Source: Coriaria nepalensis (taxonomy: Eukaryota; Streptophyta; Magnoliopsida; Cucurbitales; Coriariaceae). From it: a stretch of DNA of 64,000 nt. The notes beneath the pieces were generated by a model. The model was given only the letters and a program-made list of their open reading frames with translations. It had not been told where the DNA came from and made no database searches. The DNA lies in the NCBI GenBank assembly GCA_027186245.1, contig CP114486.1, positions 10,554,501 to 10,618,500 on the forward strand. The letters are read 5' to 3'. The position numbers and the translations under genes are program-made. Position 1 is the stretch's first letter, and each line of letters begins with the position of its first letter. Positions 37,546 through 50,972 of the stretch are shown one piece after another.

Positions 37546-38984
37546 ATGGTAGATTTTGAGGATATCCAGCCCCTTGTTCTTGACAATGGAACCGGAATGA
37601 TGAAGGTTTCTTATATTGATCCATTCACTTTCTTGATAGCCACTTCAAGGATTTCAGTTAATTATTTCATGGAGCAGAAATTGGATTGACATTTCCATCT
37701 GTATGTACCGTATGAGCAGGCTGGATTTGCGGGGGACGATGCTCCTAGGTCAGTTTTTCCTAGTATCGTGGGTATACACAGACGCACCGATTTCATGGTT
37801 GGGATGGGCAAGAGAGATGCTTATGTTGGCGATGAAGCCCAATCCAGAAGAGGTATCCTTGACTTGAAATATCCTATAGAGCGTGGAATAGTCAGAAACT
37901 GGGATGACATGGAAAAGATCTGGCGTCACACGTTCTACAATGAGCTTCGTGTTGCTCCTGAAGAACACCCAGTTCTTTTGACAGAGGCTGCACTCAATCC
38001 CAAGCGTAACCGAGAAAAGATGACCCATGTCATGTTTGAAAAATTTAACGTTCCTGCCATGTACGTTTCAATCCAGGCCATTCTAGCCCTCTATGCCAGT
38101 GGCCGTACAACCGGTTCGTATCACTAATTTCCAGATATTGAATTCCATACTCCTAGAATTGTAATATTTAAATAATGAGGCAGCTTCTTATCTATACAGG
38201 TATTGTGCTCGATTCTGGTGCTGGTGTGAGTCACACTGTGCCCATTTACGAGGGATCTATTCTCCGTCAAGCTATCCTCCGTTCGGATCTTGGTGGACAT
38301 GATGTAACCGATTGTTTGATGAAGATTCTTACTGAAAGAGGTCACATGATCACCAACAGTGCTAACTGGGAAATCGTACGTGACATAAAGGAAAAAGTTG
38401 CATACGTTGCTCTTGACTATAAGGAAGAACTTGAAACCGCAAAGAGCAGCTCCTCTGTTCAACTGACGTATGAATTGCCTGATGGACAAGTCATTGCAAT
38501 TGGAGCTGAGAGATTCTGTTGCCCGGAAGTACTTTTCCAGCCATCTCATCTCGAAATGGAAGCTGCTGGAATCCATGAGATTACCTACAACTCCATTATG
38601 AAGTGTGATGTGGATATCAGGAAGGATCTGTACGGAAACATTGTTCTTAGTGGTGGTTCTACCATGTTCGGTGGCTTTGCTGACAGGATGAGCAAGGAGA
38701 TCACTGCCCTTGCACCTAGCAGGATGAAGGTTAAGGTTGTGGCCCCACCAGAAAGGAAATACAGTGTCTGGATTGGAGGGTCTATCCTTGCATCCCTCGA
38801 CAGCTTCCAGCAGGTGAATATTTCTTCTCACTCTGATCATCTATATTCTGCATAACATAATGTCTTTGGGTGCATTTGTATTACAGCATAACTTACATTA
38901 ATGGTCTCTGTTCATCAGAGTTGGATCTCAAAGGGCGAGTATGATGAGTCAGGTCCATCCATTGTCCACAGGAAGTGCATCTGA
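37546..38984 (+). CDS. Divergent actin, 377 residues
   Basis: Four coding exons, 37546-37605, 37720-38113, 38200-38813 and 38919-38984, of 60, 394, 614 and 66 bases. The middle sizes, intron positions and 377-residue total match plant actins exactly. It has DNGTGM (phosphate loop 1), [25 protein letters not shown], the IVLDSG loop and the C-terminal [10 protein letters not shown]. Actin binds ATP and polymerises into cytoskeletal filaments. This copy is unusually divergent: by memory about fifty positions differ from common plant actins. Residue 75 is Arg where methyl-His73 (muscle numbering) is expected; the second phosphate-loop Asp (157 in muscle, 159 here) is Ala; the D-loop starts RRTDF rather than HTGV; exon 4 starts Ser-Trp instead of Met-Trp; the end is KCI, not KCF. 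The frame has no stop. It may be a specialised paralog or a gene losing constraint. Confidence 0.9.
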
Positions 38985-38999
38985 TTCGAGTTCTACCAC

Positions 39000-39990
39000 A
39001 AGCATTTGGATAGTGAGTTATTTGTTTTCTTTAGCTGGCTTTTTTTTTTCTTCTTTATCTTTTCATGAGATATCCAAAAAATTATATACATTTCAAAATG
39101 TTTAAAAAATATATTTTTTTTTTTTGTATTTTATTTAATGTGCCAAAAATTTCGTATCAAATGTGTCCAAACACTTTTTTTATCATTACTTTTCACCATT
39201 TTCTAAAAATGGATTAATAATGTCTGCATCCCACTTAGTTTATAAGAATAATATATATATATATATATATATATTTTACTTTCTTTTTTTTTTTTTCATT
39301 TTTCCTTTTATATCCCTAACTTTCTCGGAAAATTTCAGGGATTCAAATTTTCTCGAGATACTTTAAGCTCTCAGAAAAAGAAAACTGTATAATCGCATTT
39401 GGGAGTTAAATCGTAAGCATGATGAATTCACATATAGGATTCAACTTTAACATGGAAATAAACCAGGGAACAACTCCCAAAAGTACTCGCTTCTGGCTTC
39501 AACTTTCAGATGGGAGATTGCTTATATATGGATTCAACCACCAGAGGCAAAATTACATCTTCTTTGAGAGCCTAGATGCAATTTCGCATATGATGGGGGA
39601 GTTTTACCCGACGGAATTGGAATTGGGTTATTTCAATATCGGTCTCAATAATTTTGTATCGGTATCGATACAGGATTAAAATTAAAAATTCTGATTTTAT
39701 GTCAATAACATCATAAAATGACAATAAAAATGCATATAATTAAATTCATTTAAATGCCCAACAAAAGTTCGTAGAAACATAACAATAAAATTAAGTGTCC
39801 AACAAAATTTTATTGAATTCAATAAAAGTACAAATCCGTAACATTGGACCTGCAAATCTGTTCAACAAAAGTAATAACCAAAGTAGTTTACTATTAGGGA
39901 TAAACCCTCTGTTCTTCAACTCTCCAAATTCATCATTCCCATTCCGATATTCTCCGAACAAGTTCAAAGTAATAACCAAAGTAGTTGACT
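39000..39990. other. Region downstream of actin
   Basis: Probable actin 3' UTR to about 39100, then T-rich sequence with an (AT)n tract near 39249-39273. An 86-codon open frame (39419-39679) has no recognised domain and lies between repeats; I do not call it a gene. Nothing else is supported. Confidence 0.4.
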
Positions 39991-39991
39991 A

Positions 39992-40428
39992 TTAGGACCG
40001 GCTTTTTGTTGCCCCGATTGAATATGAGTTAACTATGTGATTATCAACGGTGATTGTAAGAAGTTTGTCAATGCCCCATTTATCCATTACATTCTCCAAA
40101 CAAGATCCTATTGTTGTGGCATAATGACTATCAATTTTACAGAATGCAATTAGCCTTTTATGCAAATTCCATTTTATATCTATAAAATGGCAAGTGAGAT
40201 ATATATATAAATATAATTTTGAACCGATGTTCAACAAATTACAACAAAACTATAAACCCCTTCCTTCTTAGCAATAGAAAATGATAACCTATCAATCACT
40301 ATCATACCAGCTACTAGTTCTTTCCTCTTTTTACGATCAAACTTATCTAATTTCATATCTTCTGAATAACCATCTCTTCCATTAGAAGCATCATCTATAT
40401 ATATATATATATAATCCCAATTTTCCAT
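39992..40428 (-). pseudogene. hAT-family transposase fragment
   Basis: On the minus strand 40428-40231 contains KRKELVAGMIVIDRLSFSI followed by KKEGVYSF, matching the hAT segment MIIxxELPFxxVExxGF. Then 40237-39992 contains LTCHFIDIKWNLHKRLI and DKWGIDKLLTITVDN, matching the RICESLEEPER/BED-type pattern HFIDxxWxLxKRI and WGIxxKxxTITxDN. The middle of the transposase is missing and the two parts are in different frames. The N-terminal BED zinc finger and C-terminal dimerisation region are absent, so this is a short dead remnant. Confidence 0.75.
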
Positions 40429-41579
40429 ATGTTTTCTCCTTGCAATATATATATATATATATGAGCAAAGTACTTATCAACACACTATTGGCTAATTATA
40501 TTCAACCGTGGCGTTTCGGAATTTACTCAGATTGTAGAATTTTCTATCTCTTTTCCATGATAAGGGCTCCCAAATGCATTAGAGTTGATTATTACCCAAA
40601 GTTTCAGACAAAATAGGAGAGATGAGAAACTTTATTGAAAAAAGAAGAGAGGTTTGATGGAATGAAAAAAAAAATGAAAAAGAAGGAAACTTTTTTGATA
40701 GAATGAGAAAAGATAAGAGAGGTTTGACTTTGAACTAATGAACTATTACCTAAAGCTTCGGACAAAATACCGACGCAAAATCCAAAAACATTGAAAATGA
40801 TAGGTATCTATCTTCGATAAAAATACTAACTCAAAAGATAGAATAAAAAATTTTCTTTGTTGTCTGTTGAATCGTTCTTCAAATACCAAAAAAATGATTG
40901 ATAAAAGAAAATCTCTGTTGCTCCTATTGTGTCCATTCTGAAACGATGTAACCAGCTTGGAAGCGAGCAATGAGAGACTAACCTCTGTTGCGCTTCCAGT
41001 GGGATCTTGAGTTTCTATAGCGGTTGGAAATGGTAGGCCAAGGGCGGAGCTGCAGCGGAGAGTGCGAGAGATTGTGAGAGTGAGAGTGAGAGGTCAAGGG
41101 GGAGAGAGAGGGAAAGGGGAACTCAGAACTGTCGTGAAATTAGGATTAGGGAGAAGAGGGGAAAGACTGAAACTTAACTCATCATCACTATTATCATCAA
41201 AGCTTATTCCGTTATTTTCCAGATCGGTTATACATATGTTTGTTTTTAAAGTTACGCGATCTTTTTATATATTATTTCATAATTCAAAATTTAGTATATT
41301 TTTTTTTATTATCTTTATTCAAGTTTTCAATGATCTACCTCTCTGTTTATACCATTTACTTATATGTCAATCCAAACTTTGTCGAACTCGGGCCGAGTTT
41401 GATCATCTTTGTATATGACCAAAATATATTAAACGTCTCTCCCTAATTTTATCCTATATATGGACTATACCTACGAAACTCATAATCTTTTCATTTATAA
41501 TTCTACCATTTCGTATTTTACTGCATGTTCATCTTAACATACATATCTCTACTATTATTATCTTATGTATATGTTGTCT

Positions 41580-44134
41580 TGTAGTGGCCCAACACTTCGA
41601 ACCATAGAATATAACTGGTCAAACGATCGTCTTGTAGTACTTTTCTTTTAATTTCGTAAGCATCTTTTTATCACATAAAACTCATGATATCATCCTCCAT
41701 TTTATCAAACCTACTTTAAACCATAAAAACTTTCTAAGAAGACATATATTTCCCTCATCTCTTTTCTTGATGAACCCCTCCATTTGATTCATTATGATTC
41801 TCTCCTCAAGATTTCCATGAATGAATGTCGTTTTCACATCCATTTACTCTAGCTCAAATTCGAATTGAGTAACTAGAACTATCAAAACTCTAATTAAGTT
41901 GTACTTGACCACTAGCAAGTAAAGCCCGCTTAACAACCAACCTTTCTTTATACCCCGACTTCTCTAATCCTCAATGCCTTTATTCTACTTGAAAATCCAC
42001 TTGGACCCCATGATCTTTTGATATTTAGGCTTCTCAACAAGTACCTATTTATCATTCTTGTCAAGCGAATCCATTTTTTCTTTCATAGCTTGCATCCACC
42101 GCATATTATCCTTACTAATCATTGCCTTCACATAACTTTTAAGCTCTAACCTATCTAAATTCTCAAGATTTGGTAGATGATCTATCCATGTCTCTTCCAA
42201 TATTTTGAAGTCTAATGCCGCCTAATGACACCTATTTCTAAGGTAGGTTGTCGTATTAATGACTTCTTTCTAAACCTCTTAAGAATTCGCCCTACAAGCA
42301 ACATACATCAAATCCTCTCTAAAAGAGTTTGGTTCATCATTTCTGCTACATCATTTATTGTACAGTGTGGGGAACAATCTTGTGCCTCACAACACCTTCA
42401 TCTCTACAAAATTTATATAACTCCTCACAAAGAAACTACATCCCATTACTAATCTTCAATTTTTTCAGTTTTTTCCTGATTTAAACCTCTACCATTTTCT
42501 TCTACTTTTTGAACTTTTCAAAAGCATGACTTTTGTTCTTTAAAATAGAGTTTTAAACCTGCTACGTCATTTATGCATAAGATAAAATACCTTCAATATC
42601 CCAGCGACTCTATTTGCGTTGGTCACCATAAGTCAAAATGAACATAGCTCAATGTCTCATTGGTAATATTCGACGATTTTCTAAACTTCACTCGAGTAGA
42701 CTTATCATAGACCTCTAAGCTTCTCTCCATTAAATAGTTGTTCCTTTTCCAATAATTGTAAATTTATTTCTCTAATATGATCAAGCTGCTTGTGCTATAA
42801 GCTTGCTAAAGACTTTTCTTCCAATTTCGCCACTATTGCTACTATCCAATTGTGGTGCTTCCTTGAGCACATAGAGACCATTATCTATAATCCCCTTCAT
42901 CGTGACTAATGATCCTTTATAATACCTTAAGATGCCATTTTCTTCCTTACAATGAAAGTCGTGTTAATCAAGCATATATGGAGAAATGAACATGCCTCAC
43001 ATACGGCAAGATCCTCTTAATCCCATTGTGACTCTTGATTCTTATTGACCCAATACCAACAACTTTACACAGTTTGTTGTTCCCTAACAAAACTTGGCTG
43101 CCATTAATCTTCTTATATTTTTCAAAACCAACTTTCATTAGGAGTCATATAGAACGAACAATCTAAATCAATGATCAATAACCTGTCTGAGTTCTTAATT
43201 GTAACAACCAAATCATCCTTACTTTCATATCCTTCATCTTACTGAACAATAGTTGTTTCGCCACCACCCTCTTGTGCTTCACTTATTTTTTCTTATTCAG
43301 ACAATATTTTTCATGTGACCCTCCTCATGGCAAAAGAAGTATTTTATGACCTTCTTACCATCACAGGACTTTGACCTGCCATTTTGCTTTCCCTTTGACT
43401 CTCTATTGCTCGATCTTCCTCTATTTCATTTATGGTCCTTAGATTTTAAGGCTCCCACAACATATTCTGAAGTGATAATGTCCCTTCTATGTTGTAAAAT
43501 GTCCACAAAGTTCTCATAATATTTTGATTAAAAAAATACAACAAAACCAAAACCTTCCTCACAAGTGACCTTAATGTTCTCCAAGTCTATAATTAATTTT
43601 TTGAACTCATCGATATGATCCCACGAATCCTTATCCTTCATCATCTTGAAAGTGAAGAACTTTTCCTTGAGATACTACATGCTCAAAAGACTTTTGGTCA
43701 TGTATAAAGATTCAAGCTTTAACCAAACCTCGGTCACCGACTTCATCGTCAAAACCTCTCTTAGAACATTGTCACTAAGACTGCGAATCAAAGTATCATA
43801 TACCTTTTCAAGCACCTCTCCCTTGTACTTTTGCAAGACCAAGATTGCCTAGAGGTTTCAATATCTTAATCTTCCATAATCCAAAGTCGTTTGACCCATC
43901 AAACTTCTCAGTAATAAACTTAGAAGTAGAACTAGAATTTCAGTAATTTTGTCAAACAACTGTAGTGTGTCTGTACTTTTTCTAATGAATTAAATCATTC
44001 TTCATGTGTTTTCGGGTATTCCTTGTATTCCTTTAGAATTTCTTCCAAAAGGAAGTGTTAAGAATTAAATTAATATAGATAAGTTATATTTTATAAGAAA
44101 CAGAAACTTCAACCTTAACATGGCTCTGTTACCA
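41580..44134 (-). mobile_element. Copia-3: degenerate Copia internal region
   Basis: Minus-strand fragments in Copia order from right to left: gag (about 43600-43960), a zinc knuckle CFFCHEEGHMKN (about 43290-43335), a protease-like LDCSFYMTPNESW (about 43140-43190), integrase traces, and reverse transcriptase (about 41790-42110: RWMQAMKEKMDSL, then W-x-F-type sequence). Every part has stops and shifts. Primer site and 5' LTR lie at its right edge; the left LTR was not identified. Confidence 0.7.
44119..44134 (-). other. Primer-binding site of Copia-3
   Basis: The minus strand reads TGGTAACAGAGCCATG, one base from TGGTATCAGAGCCATG, the common initiator tRNA-Met complement. It marks the 5' end of the element's internal region. 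Confidence 0.75.
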
Positions 44135-44140
44135 ATTTAT

Positions 44141-44560
44141 TGCAATAATAGATTCAAGAACAATAGTTGTTATATGAAAATTAATTGATTAGTTATAACA
44201 AAATCAGAGAAATTGCAACAAACTCAAAGTATAGACGAAAAAGAAAAAAGACAAGATTTTACACTAGTTAAGACTTTAATGTGAAGTCTTATGCCCAACA
44301 TTCATAGTGATTTCCGTATATTATAATCAACGAAAGAGTGTATAAGAAATTCTCTATGAGTTTCAAAATATTTTCTAGTTTCCTCACAACCTCTCTTTCT
44401 GTCTATCTCACTCTTTTATTCTTTCTCTTTTTCTCACTCTCCCTAGGTTCTCTACATATCTTTTATAGGCAAAGAATGCTCACTCTAATCCTATTCAATC
44501 TCTAAAATCTATATAGACTCTAAAGTCCATGAAGACTTTAGTTAAAGCCATGACTCAACT
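44141..44560 (-). repeat. Probable Copia-3 5' LTR
   Basis: The segment adjoining the primer site starts 'tgcaataata' on the plus strand, has CT-rich and T-rich blocks and a TATA-like 'tcttttatagg' near 44458-44468. The right border is a guess because no partner LTR was found. Confidence 0.4.
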
Positions 44561-45584
44561 TGAGGCACACTTTTACAACTGATATATGTAATAAGATGGT
44601 GATGAGTGGATGAATGATAACATGGTAGCATACATCAATAGAGGGATATTTGAAATAAGTGATAACAAAGTTATTTTATAGTATTCTCAGAAGATGGCTC
44701 AATAAAAAATACAGTTGCCACCTCTCTGAAAATGATTTATTTATCAGCTTATAGTAGTTTTAAACTTCTTTTTTTTTTGTCTTTTTTTTATTATTACTGT
44801 TAGAATAATATAATAAATTTGATTAATTATTTATGAAATAATTTATGGTGATTTATAGTTTGATTGAAGTTGTGTTTCTTCAATGTTGAGATCTAGATGT
44901 TTTTCTATATAAGAAATTATTAGATTGTTAGATTTTGATTTGGTTGAGTGTTTACTGGTTTTGTTCTTGATTTGTACTTGTATATGAACAATTGATCCAG
45001 TGCACATAGAGATCTAATATTTTGTTAAAACTTAGCCTGGACATACCTTCTTTGATCTTCTTCTTAATCCTATAAGGTGATCCAAGGGAAAATCAATGTG
45101 TTCTTTTTTTTTTTCCTTTACTGCTTTGATATATAAATTTGTGATCTGTATTATGAAAAGCCTCAAATAAATCAAACACAAAGTAAAAATTATTATGGTA
45201 ATAATTTGTGATCTGTATTAGGTTTCTTGATATTATGTATCTGAAATCAAGTATATTGTTATGAGATTTTCTTGATTGGTTATAAATCTGCATATTTAGG
45301 TTGTGATAGAATTTGCTTATTTTTGAAAAAGTTAGTTCGGAAATTAGGGTTTATATTTCTAACTTATTGATTTTTATTTTTATTTTTGTTTGAAACTAAG
45401 ATCTTAAAATTAGGGTTTGGTGTTTATCAAATCAAAATCCAAAATCCAAAATCCTAGATCCAAATCTATTTTAAAGAAAACATGTTCTTGATTGAGTGTT
45501 ATGTTCCTTCAATATGTTTGTATTTTTTGTGATACAAAGCTAAAACGTACAAATATTAGAAAGTGACTGAAGCAGAAAAAATGA

Positions 45585-48005
45585 GTTCATGAAAATTAGA
45601 AATTCTCATGTTCGATGGTAATACTAATTTTTAGGAACATAGAAGAAAAAGATGTTAGCTTTATTATCAATGGAAAGAATACTATTGGCCTTAGAAGCTA
45701 ACGATACCAAATTGCCTTAGGTTGAGTTGCCTAAAAAGGCTCTCATCTTGGATGATACATATAATCCGATCATATTGAATGTTTCTGATGTGTGCTTCGA
45801 AAGGTTGATGGTATAACGAATGCTCTAGCATTTTGGAGTAAACTCGAATCAATCTTTGCTTTACGTTCTACACCACATTTAACATATATTTAGGGTTCAT
45901 TATTCTCTTGGAAAATGGATGCATCTAAGTTTGTTTATGAAAATATTGATGAGTTTCTAAATTGACTTCAATATTAAATGGTACTAATCAATCTATCGAT
46001 GATATTAGTTAGACTATGATTCTTTTGTAATCTCTCTCTGATAATTATGTTGTTGTTAGAAATTCATTGAGATCTATTGAGATTCTTCCTTTTATTGATC
46101 TTGTTGTCTCTGGTTTGAAAGCTGGGAATTAGAATTGAATATGAATAATAGAACTAGTAATAATTTATTTATAAAAGGATTTTACAATAATATTGGTAAC
46201 AAAATAAGAAGTTCTTTAAGAAAAAGGCTAGTGACATAAAGAAAAATAAGAAAGAAAATGCAATTACTATAGTAATTTAGGACATTAAAAAAAGAAATAC
46301 TATGCATTAAATAATAAGGATCATAATCATAATAATAATGACAGTAATAATGTAATGAATAATGGTAGTTCAACTTGTGTATGTGAGGTGTTAACTATTT
46401 CAAAATGTATTATTGTGAATTAATGGATTCTTGATTCTGAATGTTCTTTTCATATGAGTCCTAATAAAGAAGGATTCGAAGATTTTAAGGAGATTAATGA
46501 TGGTAATATTTTCATAAGTAATAATAACATGTGTAAGATTCATGGAATTGGCAATATCTAATTGAAACTGTATAATGGAAACATTGTAATTTTAACAAGG
46601 ATGAGATACATACCTGACCTAGAGAGAAACTTACTATCTTTAGAAACCCTTAATGAATCTGGTTGAATATATAATGCTAAAGATGGTTGTTGGATTGTAT
46701 ATAGAAATGGTAAATTTGTTTTATATGGTATAAAGACAAATGGCTTGTACATATTGAGTGGCTATTATTATCATACTAGAACATATACTCCGTTGATCTT
46801 TACTTGAGATTATGCCACATGAGTTAAAAAGGGTTTGCAAGTCTTTGGATAAGCAAGGCTTGTTGCGTAAGAATTTTGTTACTACACTTGATTTCTGTGA
46901 AACTTAGATTTTAGGAAAATAACAAAGGGTTAGTTTTGATAAAGGCATTCATTTATCTAAAAATTATCTTGAGTATTTGTGCATGTTGATTTGTGGGGGC
47001 CTTAAACAACTACAATCACATGGTAGTAATAAATTTTTTCAGCTTTTATAGATGATTATGATAGAAATATTTGGCTATTTTTATTAAAAATTAAAGATGA
47101 AATTTTAAGAAAATTTATAATATGAAAAATCTTAGTTGAGAAACAAACTAATAAAAAGGAAAAGGCTTTTATAACTGATAATAGTCTTAAATTTTATAAT
47201 AACCAATTCGATTCTATCTTAACATTTAAAAGTTTTTTTTATTATGCTGCATATTATCATGAAACTAATGGAAAATTAGAACCTATATCTATAAAATGTG
47301 TTTTCTTGAGTTATCACATGGATATAAAATGGTATAGATTTAGGATTAGAGAGTCAAAAGGGAATCATTGTTAGTAGAGATATTGTATTTAATGAAAAAA
47401 TATTTCAGTGCAAGCTAACCTCTACTTCTACAGGTACTAGGGACTCAAATGGGAGTTATCCAATTGACGTGGAGTTACCACCCTATTGAATCTAATAAAC
47501 AACTAATGGATGAAACTCTCCTCAATGATTCAGAACTAAGTGATGAGGCACTTGGTACATCTGATGGTCACAAATCAAAATATTCTACTGAGATCTTGGA
47601 TAGATCCAATTATGGTAATCTTAATGATTATCAATTGGTGGCATATAGAGGTAGAAGGCAACCTAGGCCTAATACTAGATATTCTTATATTGATTTAGTG
47701 TTTATAACTCTGGTTGCAGGATTGGAGGTAGAATCTAATGAACCACTTGTTTTGAGTCTATTGTTTCTTTTAAATGGAGCAAATAGTGGATTGTGGCAAT
47801 TGGAAGAGAAAATAAAATATTTCAGGATCAACAACACTTGGTCATTTGTTCTTAAACTAGAAAATAGAAAAATTGTTAATTGTAAATGATGGTTTAAGGT
47901 AAAAAAAGGTTTTTCTCTAGCTTCTTCTAGATTTAAGGCTATATTAGTAGCTAAGAATTTTACCCAAAAATAATGAATTCAATATTATGAAAATTTCCCT
48001 ATATT
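45585..48005 (+). mobile_element. Copia-4, 5' part (gag to start of reverse transcriptase)
   Basis: Plus-strand remnants: gag from about 45585; protease WILDSECSFHMSPN at 46423-46464 (active Asp-Ser-Gly changed to Asp-Ser-Glu); integrase signs VHVDLWG near 46980 and FIDDYDRNIWLFLLK near 47050; then the linker with LWQLEEKIKYF and NNTWSFVLKLENRKIV (to 47889), the start of the polymerase region. Stops occur throughout. No primer site or LTR was found in the AT-rich DNA to the left. The sequence breaks off at about 48005, where a Gypsy element begins. Confidence 0.8.
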
Positions 48006-48013
48006 GAGGAAAG

Positions 48014-48380
48014 AACTGGTTTGTTACATGTGGGGATGGATCCTATTCGGACTTGAGGGTTTTGAGCCTCTAGTTTTTGAACTGAAGTGTTAAACTGGTT
48101 TATGACATGTCGGGATGGGTCTAGTTCGGACTAGAGGGTTTTGGAACCCCATTTTTGAACTGAAGTATTGTAACTGGTCTGTCATATGTAGGAATAGGTC
48201 CATTTCGGACGTGGGGGTTTTGGAACCCCAATTTCAAAACTAAAGTAATTGAATTAGTCCATCACATATGAGTATGTGTTCAATTCATACCTATGGGTTT
48301 TGAGCCCCCAATTTTTGAACTGAAGAGATCGAATTGAGCCATTACTTATAGGGATGACCCCAAATCGATTCTCATACAAG
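48014..48380. repeat. 79-80-bp tandem repeat with hairpin core, over four copies
   Basis: The unit start 'aactggt' or 'aattag/gag' recurs at 48014, 48093, 48172, 48252 and 48332, so the period is 79, 79, 80, 80. The best-conserved part includes 'gggttttggaacccc', which can fold as a small hairpin, and 'tttttgaactgaag'. Identity falls along the array. It lies at the left end of the Gypsy relic. Confidence 0.85.
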
Positions 48381-50972
48381 TAGATAAAATTTCTTGGACT
48401 GCATTCTAGTGATGAGGCTGTGATTTTCTTATCTTATCCTCCATTTCTTATATCATTGGTCTCACATTGGCTACTATTTTAAATTGCCCTTCCCAATTCT
48501 CTTCAAAACTACATTCATTCTCAATGTTGCCTCGCAAACGTGTGCAACATCCCTTGCTTATTTTATCAAGTTCAATGTTTTCACCGAAGCCTAAATATTC
48601 TCATCTTTTATGAAGGTCATTTGTGTGTGAAAAGGCAACATGTCTCGACACATATTATTTCCTTATCCTCAAAAATCATGCTGACTGGGTTTGCCCTTGT
48701 TACAGATTGTGGTGAAGTTTTTATTACCCATAACACCTCAATGAGCTCATCAACCCACATTCCTTTCCTTTCAACAAGTTTTTTCTTCAAAATTTTCTTT
48801 ATGGGGTGATGTGCTTCGTCCTCAATAAGGCATTGTGATGATATGAAATCTTCACCTCCAGTTCAACACAAAAAGCACAGACTATCAATTTGTGAACCAT
48901 GACTTTCTCTACCATTCCTTTTAGTTTCGAGGTTTTCTAAGGAAAAAACATCAAAGTTCTTCAACATGCATTAGACTATCGCTCAAGATCAACCGCACAT
49001 AAACTCTTACCCACTTTCAACTCCTCCCTTTCATCCATGAAAATGTTTCTCGATGATTCAACAAAAGAAGGTCGAGTTAAGTATCCTTGAATCATATTCA
49101 CTTCTTCACCTCTAGCAGAGAATTTCCCTTTGAGTGAACTGATGTAACACTCTCTTGACTTCTTCTAACTCCCTAGACCACTCCAATTCCATTTGATGTA
49201 GGGAATTTCACAATCAAGGGACTAGTAGTATCTACTCAGAGTCTTTCAATAATGCTATGTCAAGAGTGACTACTAAGCCATCATTGTGAGGAAATAAAAT
49301 TCCCTCTTCATCCTTACTCCCAAATGATATCTCCTCAAAGGATCTAGCTTCTTAGATCGAACCAACAGTAAAATTTTCAGAAAAACTCATACTCCTAACC
49401 CATCATTTCTTATGACTTTTTGAATCACCACCTTCAGGTCCTTTAATGATTACATAGACTTCTTTCACTGTGTTTTGTTGCCCATTTTTGTCAGACTGAT
49501 CGCCTTTTTGATATTAACCTCAGCTTCGGCCTTCACATCCATCCTTCTTCCTGCTCACAAATTCCTTCAAATGTCCACTATAAACTAAAAACTTAATTTC
49601 TTTTTTGAGTTAAAAATAGTCCTTAGTTCAGTGGCTAATGTCCTTGTAGAAGCGACAATAGAGCGACTTGTCCCGAGTGTCCCGATTTATCTGAAGTAGG
49701 AGTGGCCTCTAGAACAAGTTCTCACCTTCATATTTAGTAAAGATCAACTAAGTATTCTTTGTCAGTGGGTAAGGCATTTGTGAAAGTGCTTCGACCCCTT
49801 TATATTCAAACTCCTCTTTTGACCCTCCCTTTCTCCTTCTTTCATTTCAGTACAGAAGTACCACGTGAGGATTGTTTAATCACTTTGAGCTGCATCTCAT
49901 GGATCTTATTAGTCACTCTGATCCTCTAAGCTACCTCCAATGCTTTGGTATAAGAGGTGAGATGTTTTTTCCCTATAGTTCGGATGAACTTTTTGTTTAT
50001 TATACTCCCCAAAAAGGCATGCATTACTCAATGGTCAGTGAGTTTATCCACCTTTTGCGCAACATGGTAAAATCGTTCAGTAAAATCTAAGAGATTCTCA
50101 CCAAGTTCTTGCTTGACAACATTTAAGCTGGTGAGAGGAAGTTTCCTTTGTCGCGCTAGAGAAATTCATGACAAATAGGGATTTCAATGCAGCAAATAAA
50201 TCTACAAACCTGGGTATAGGCCCCATGTAGCAATCCATTACCGATCCCACTAATGTAATCTGAAAGGCTTAGCACACCACTTCTTTTGTTAGTCTATTTA
50301 GTCGCATTAAAGCTACATACATCTCAATATGATCATGAGGGTATTTCAATGCATCATACTGAGAAATTTGAGGAGATTTAAATTTTTTCAGAATTTCAGC
50401 CTCCAACATTTTCCTGGAGAATGAGCTGTTAGTATCCACAAAGAAAGAAACCACTTCCCCTCTTTCTATAGTACCCTAAGTCAACTCCCTTATTCTGCTT
50501 TAGTTCGGCCTCTTTAACTTTAACCCTCTCTCGCTCCTCTTCAAGCTTCTGCTTTTGAGTGAGTTCTACTAGATCATCCCTAGCCGAACTGACCCCATCC
50601 TCTATTTGTTTGTTATCGTTAGGCTCTTGTTGCACCTCATCTTGGCTCGAGATCCTTGATTTCGGGGTAACTGCAGACCAAAACTCAGCACGTATCTCGT
50701 TATGAAAATCTATGTAGTGACCTTAGATGGACATCTCTAAAATGTTTGTTATCTGTATTATCTTCAAATCATTTGCATTCTCCCTTTGATTATCAACCCT
50801 ATTACCATAGTTTATAACTAGATTAAATCCTATCACGTATAAAACATCCAATGACTTACACCCGCAACATATTATTTTCTCTGATAAGCTCCATTAGCTC
50901 TGGGGATTATGTTTTAAAGATGTTGATCGTCTGAAGAATTTGTCATTCCAACATACGACACCAAACTATTAA
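48381..50972 (-). mobile_element. Gypsy element internal region, truncated
   Basis: On the minus strand: a charged coiled-coil gag part (about 50430-50635), gag core to about 50040, a zinc-knuckle-like YCRFYKDISH with LKKEIKFLV (about 49570-49690), and an integrase C-terminal match (ERKGMWVDELIEVLWVIKT, about 48700-48800), the standard plant Gypsy WVDELPxVLWAYRT. Reverse transcriptase is not recognised, so a large internal deletion is likely. Multiple stops show that it is dead. Confidence 0.7.

Noticed and set aside
38124..38840. 238-codon antisense frame over the actin gene
   Set aside because: It mirrors conserved actin exon 3 and has no domain of its own.
39419..39679. 86-codon frame downstream of actin as a gene
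   Set aside because: No domain, no splice support, and it lies between repeats; left as unassigned.
41062..41446. Open frames with Arg/Gly-rich starts
   Set aside because: Translation of GA-rich repeat and AT-rich sequence, with no domain or conserved start.
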